A stretch of DNA of 64,000 nt from Streptosporangium lutulentum. GTDB taxonomy: Bacteria; Actinomycetota; Actinomycetes; Streptosporangiales; Streptosporangiaceae. Shown here one piece after another: positions 63,759 to 64,000 of this stretch (the stretch's first letter is position 1; each line of letters begins with the position of its first letter). A model generated the notes under the pieces. That model ran no database searches, was not told the origin of the DNA, and was given only the letters and a program-made list of their open reading frames with translations. The stretch spans positions 6,014,001 to 6,078,000 of the forward strand of contig NZ_JAUSQU010000001.1 of the NCBI RefSeq assembly GCF_030811455.1, in the 5' to 3' direction. The translations under genes and the position numbers were made by a program.

Positions 63759-64000
63759 TCAGTCCCGGTAGGGAGCCTCCAGCCGGGAGAGCGTCTGCGG
63801 GCATGAGGCGTCCTTGAGCACCGGCCGCCGTTCCAGGACTTCCCTCGCCTGCCGTCTGGCGAGGTTCCAGCCGTTCCACGGGTCGGGCTCGGCGAGCTCG
63901 TTGGCCTCGACCACGTCCCGCAGCACGCAACTGCGGGACGGCTCCGGCAGCCGGTCCAGTGCGGGTACGGCCTCCGCCCCGAGGCCACCCAGGTACTCCA
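63759..64000 (-). CDS. C-terminal end of a DUF4153-like protein (cut by window edge)
   Basis: The minus-strand frame enters at 64000 and ends at the TGA at 63761-63759. It reads EYLGGLGAEAVPALDRLPEP, SRSCVLRDVVEANELAEPD, PWNGWNLARRQAREVLERRP and then ...SRLEAPYRD. This LxxLGxDAVPAL and WNLARxxAR style is seen at the tails of DUF4153/DUF4173 actinobacterial membrane proteins. The start and the membrane part lie outside the window, so the assignment is tentative. Confidence 0.6.
   Translation of the reverse strand, partial: EYLGGLGAEAVPALDRLPEPSRSCVLRDVVEANELAEPDPWNGWNLARRQAREVLERRPVLKDASCPQTLSRLEAPYRD

Overview
The window is very GC-rich, almost fully coding DNA from a filamentous actinomycete. 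Evidence for this is the presence of mycothiol genes (mshA, mshB), a WhiB-type Fe-S regulator, several very large LuxR-family (LAL/MalT-like) regulators, GTG starts and weak, often purine-rich ribosome sites. A Streptosporangiaceae-like host (Nonomuraea/Streptosporangium type) fits the style, but that is inference.

Layout. 1-16 kb is the edge of a secondary-metabolite locus. A two-module NRPS (C-A-T-C-A-T, first A domain predicted for glycine, no thioesterase) is translationally coupled to another NRPS-like subunit cut by the left window edge. Divergent from it are a stand-alone condensation-like protein with a changed HHxxxDG motif and a tyrosine-phosphatase-like enzyme. Next come mshA, a LuxR-tailed regulator, mshB and an orphan cytochrome oxidase subunit I. 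A 17-bp sequence is shared, inverted, between the NRPS divergent promoter and the region upstream of the regulator. 16-23.6 kb holds a metallo-beta-lactamase-fold protein, an aldo/keto reductase, a tiny secreted Cys/His/Asn-rich protein, and a membrane serine hydrolase linked to a two-component system.

23.6-46.4 kb is an unusual island. It has several alpha/beta hydrolases (one without its nucleophilic serine, one decayed), two paralogous LAL regulators, a truncated third LAL, an ECF41/SigJ-like sigma factor with a shortened C-terminal domain, WhiB, STAS and universal-stress proteins, an SDR lacking its catalytic lysine, a ferritin-like enzyme, a UBP zinc-finger protein, an AhpD-like protein and cupins. 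I found a recurring motif, TCAN-N7-TGYGATGT, at five promoter-proximal places here. I also found a ~234-bp inverted duplication that carries the promoter and first codons of both the sigma factor and one LAL regulator.

46.4-49.1 kb looks like an insertion zone: a truncated epoxide-hydrolase pseudogene, a toxin-antitoxin pair, a hairpin resembling an IS200/IS605 end, an unknown protein and tRNA-Arg(CCG). 49-56 kb holds an NlpC/P60 secreted peptidase, a single-domain response regulator, a third complete LAL regulator, a LysE exporter and a TetR/hydrolase divergent pair with a clear palindromic operator and a leaderless-type promoter. 56-60.7 kb is a probable D-amino-acid catabolic operon (N-acyl-D-amino-acid deacylase, PLP D-serine dehydratase/D-threonine aldolase-like enzyme, RidA, unknown 403-aa protein). 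60.7-64 kb holds a secreted GH8 enzyme with a discoidin-type domain behind a palindrome resembling the chitosanase (CsnR-type) operator, then a beta-propeller-like protein and the C-terminal end of a further gene.

All functional statements come from motifs read by eye; no database search was run.
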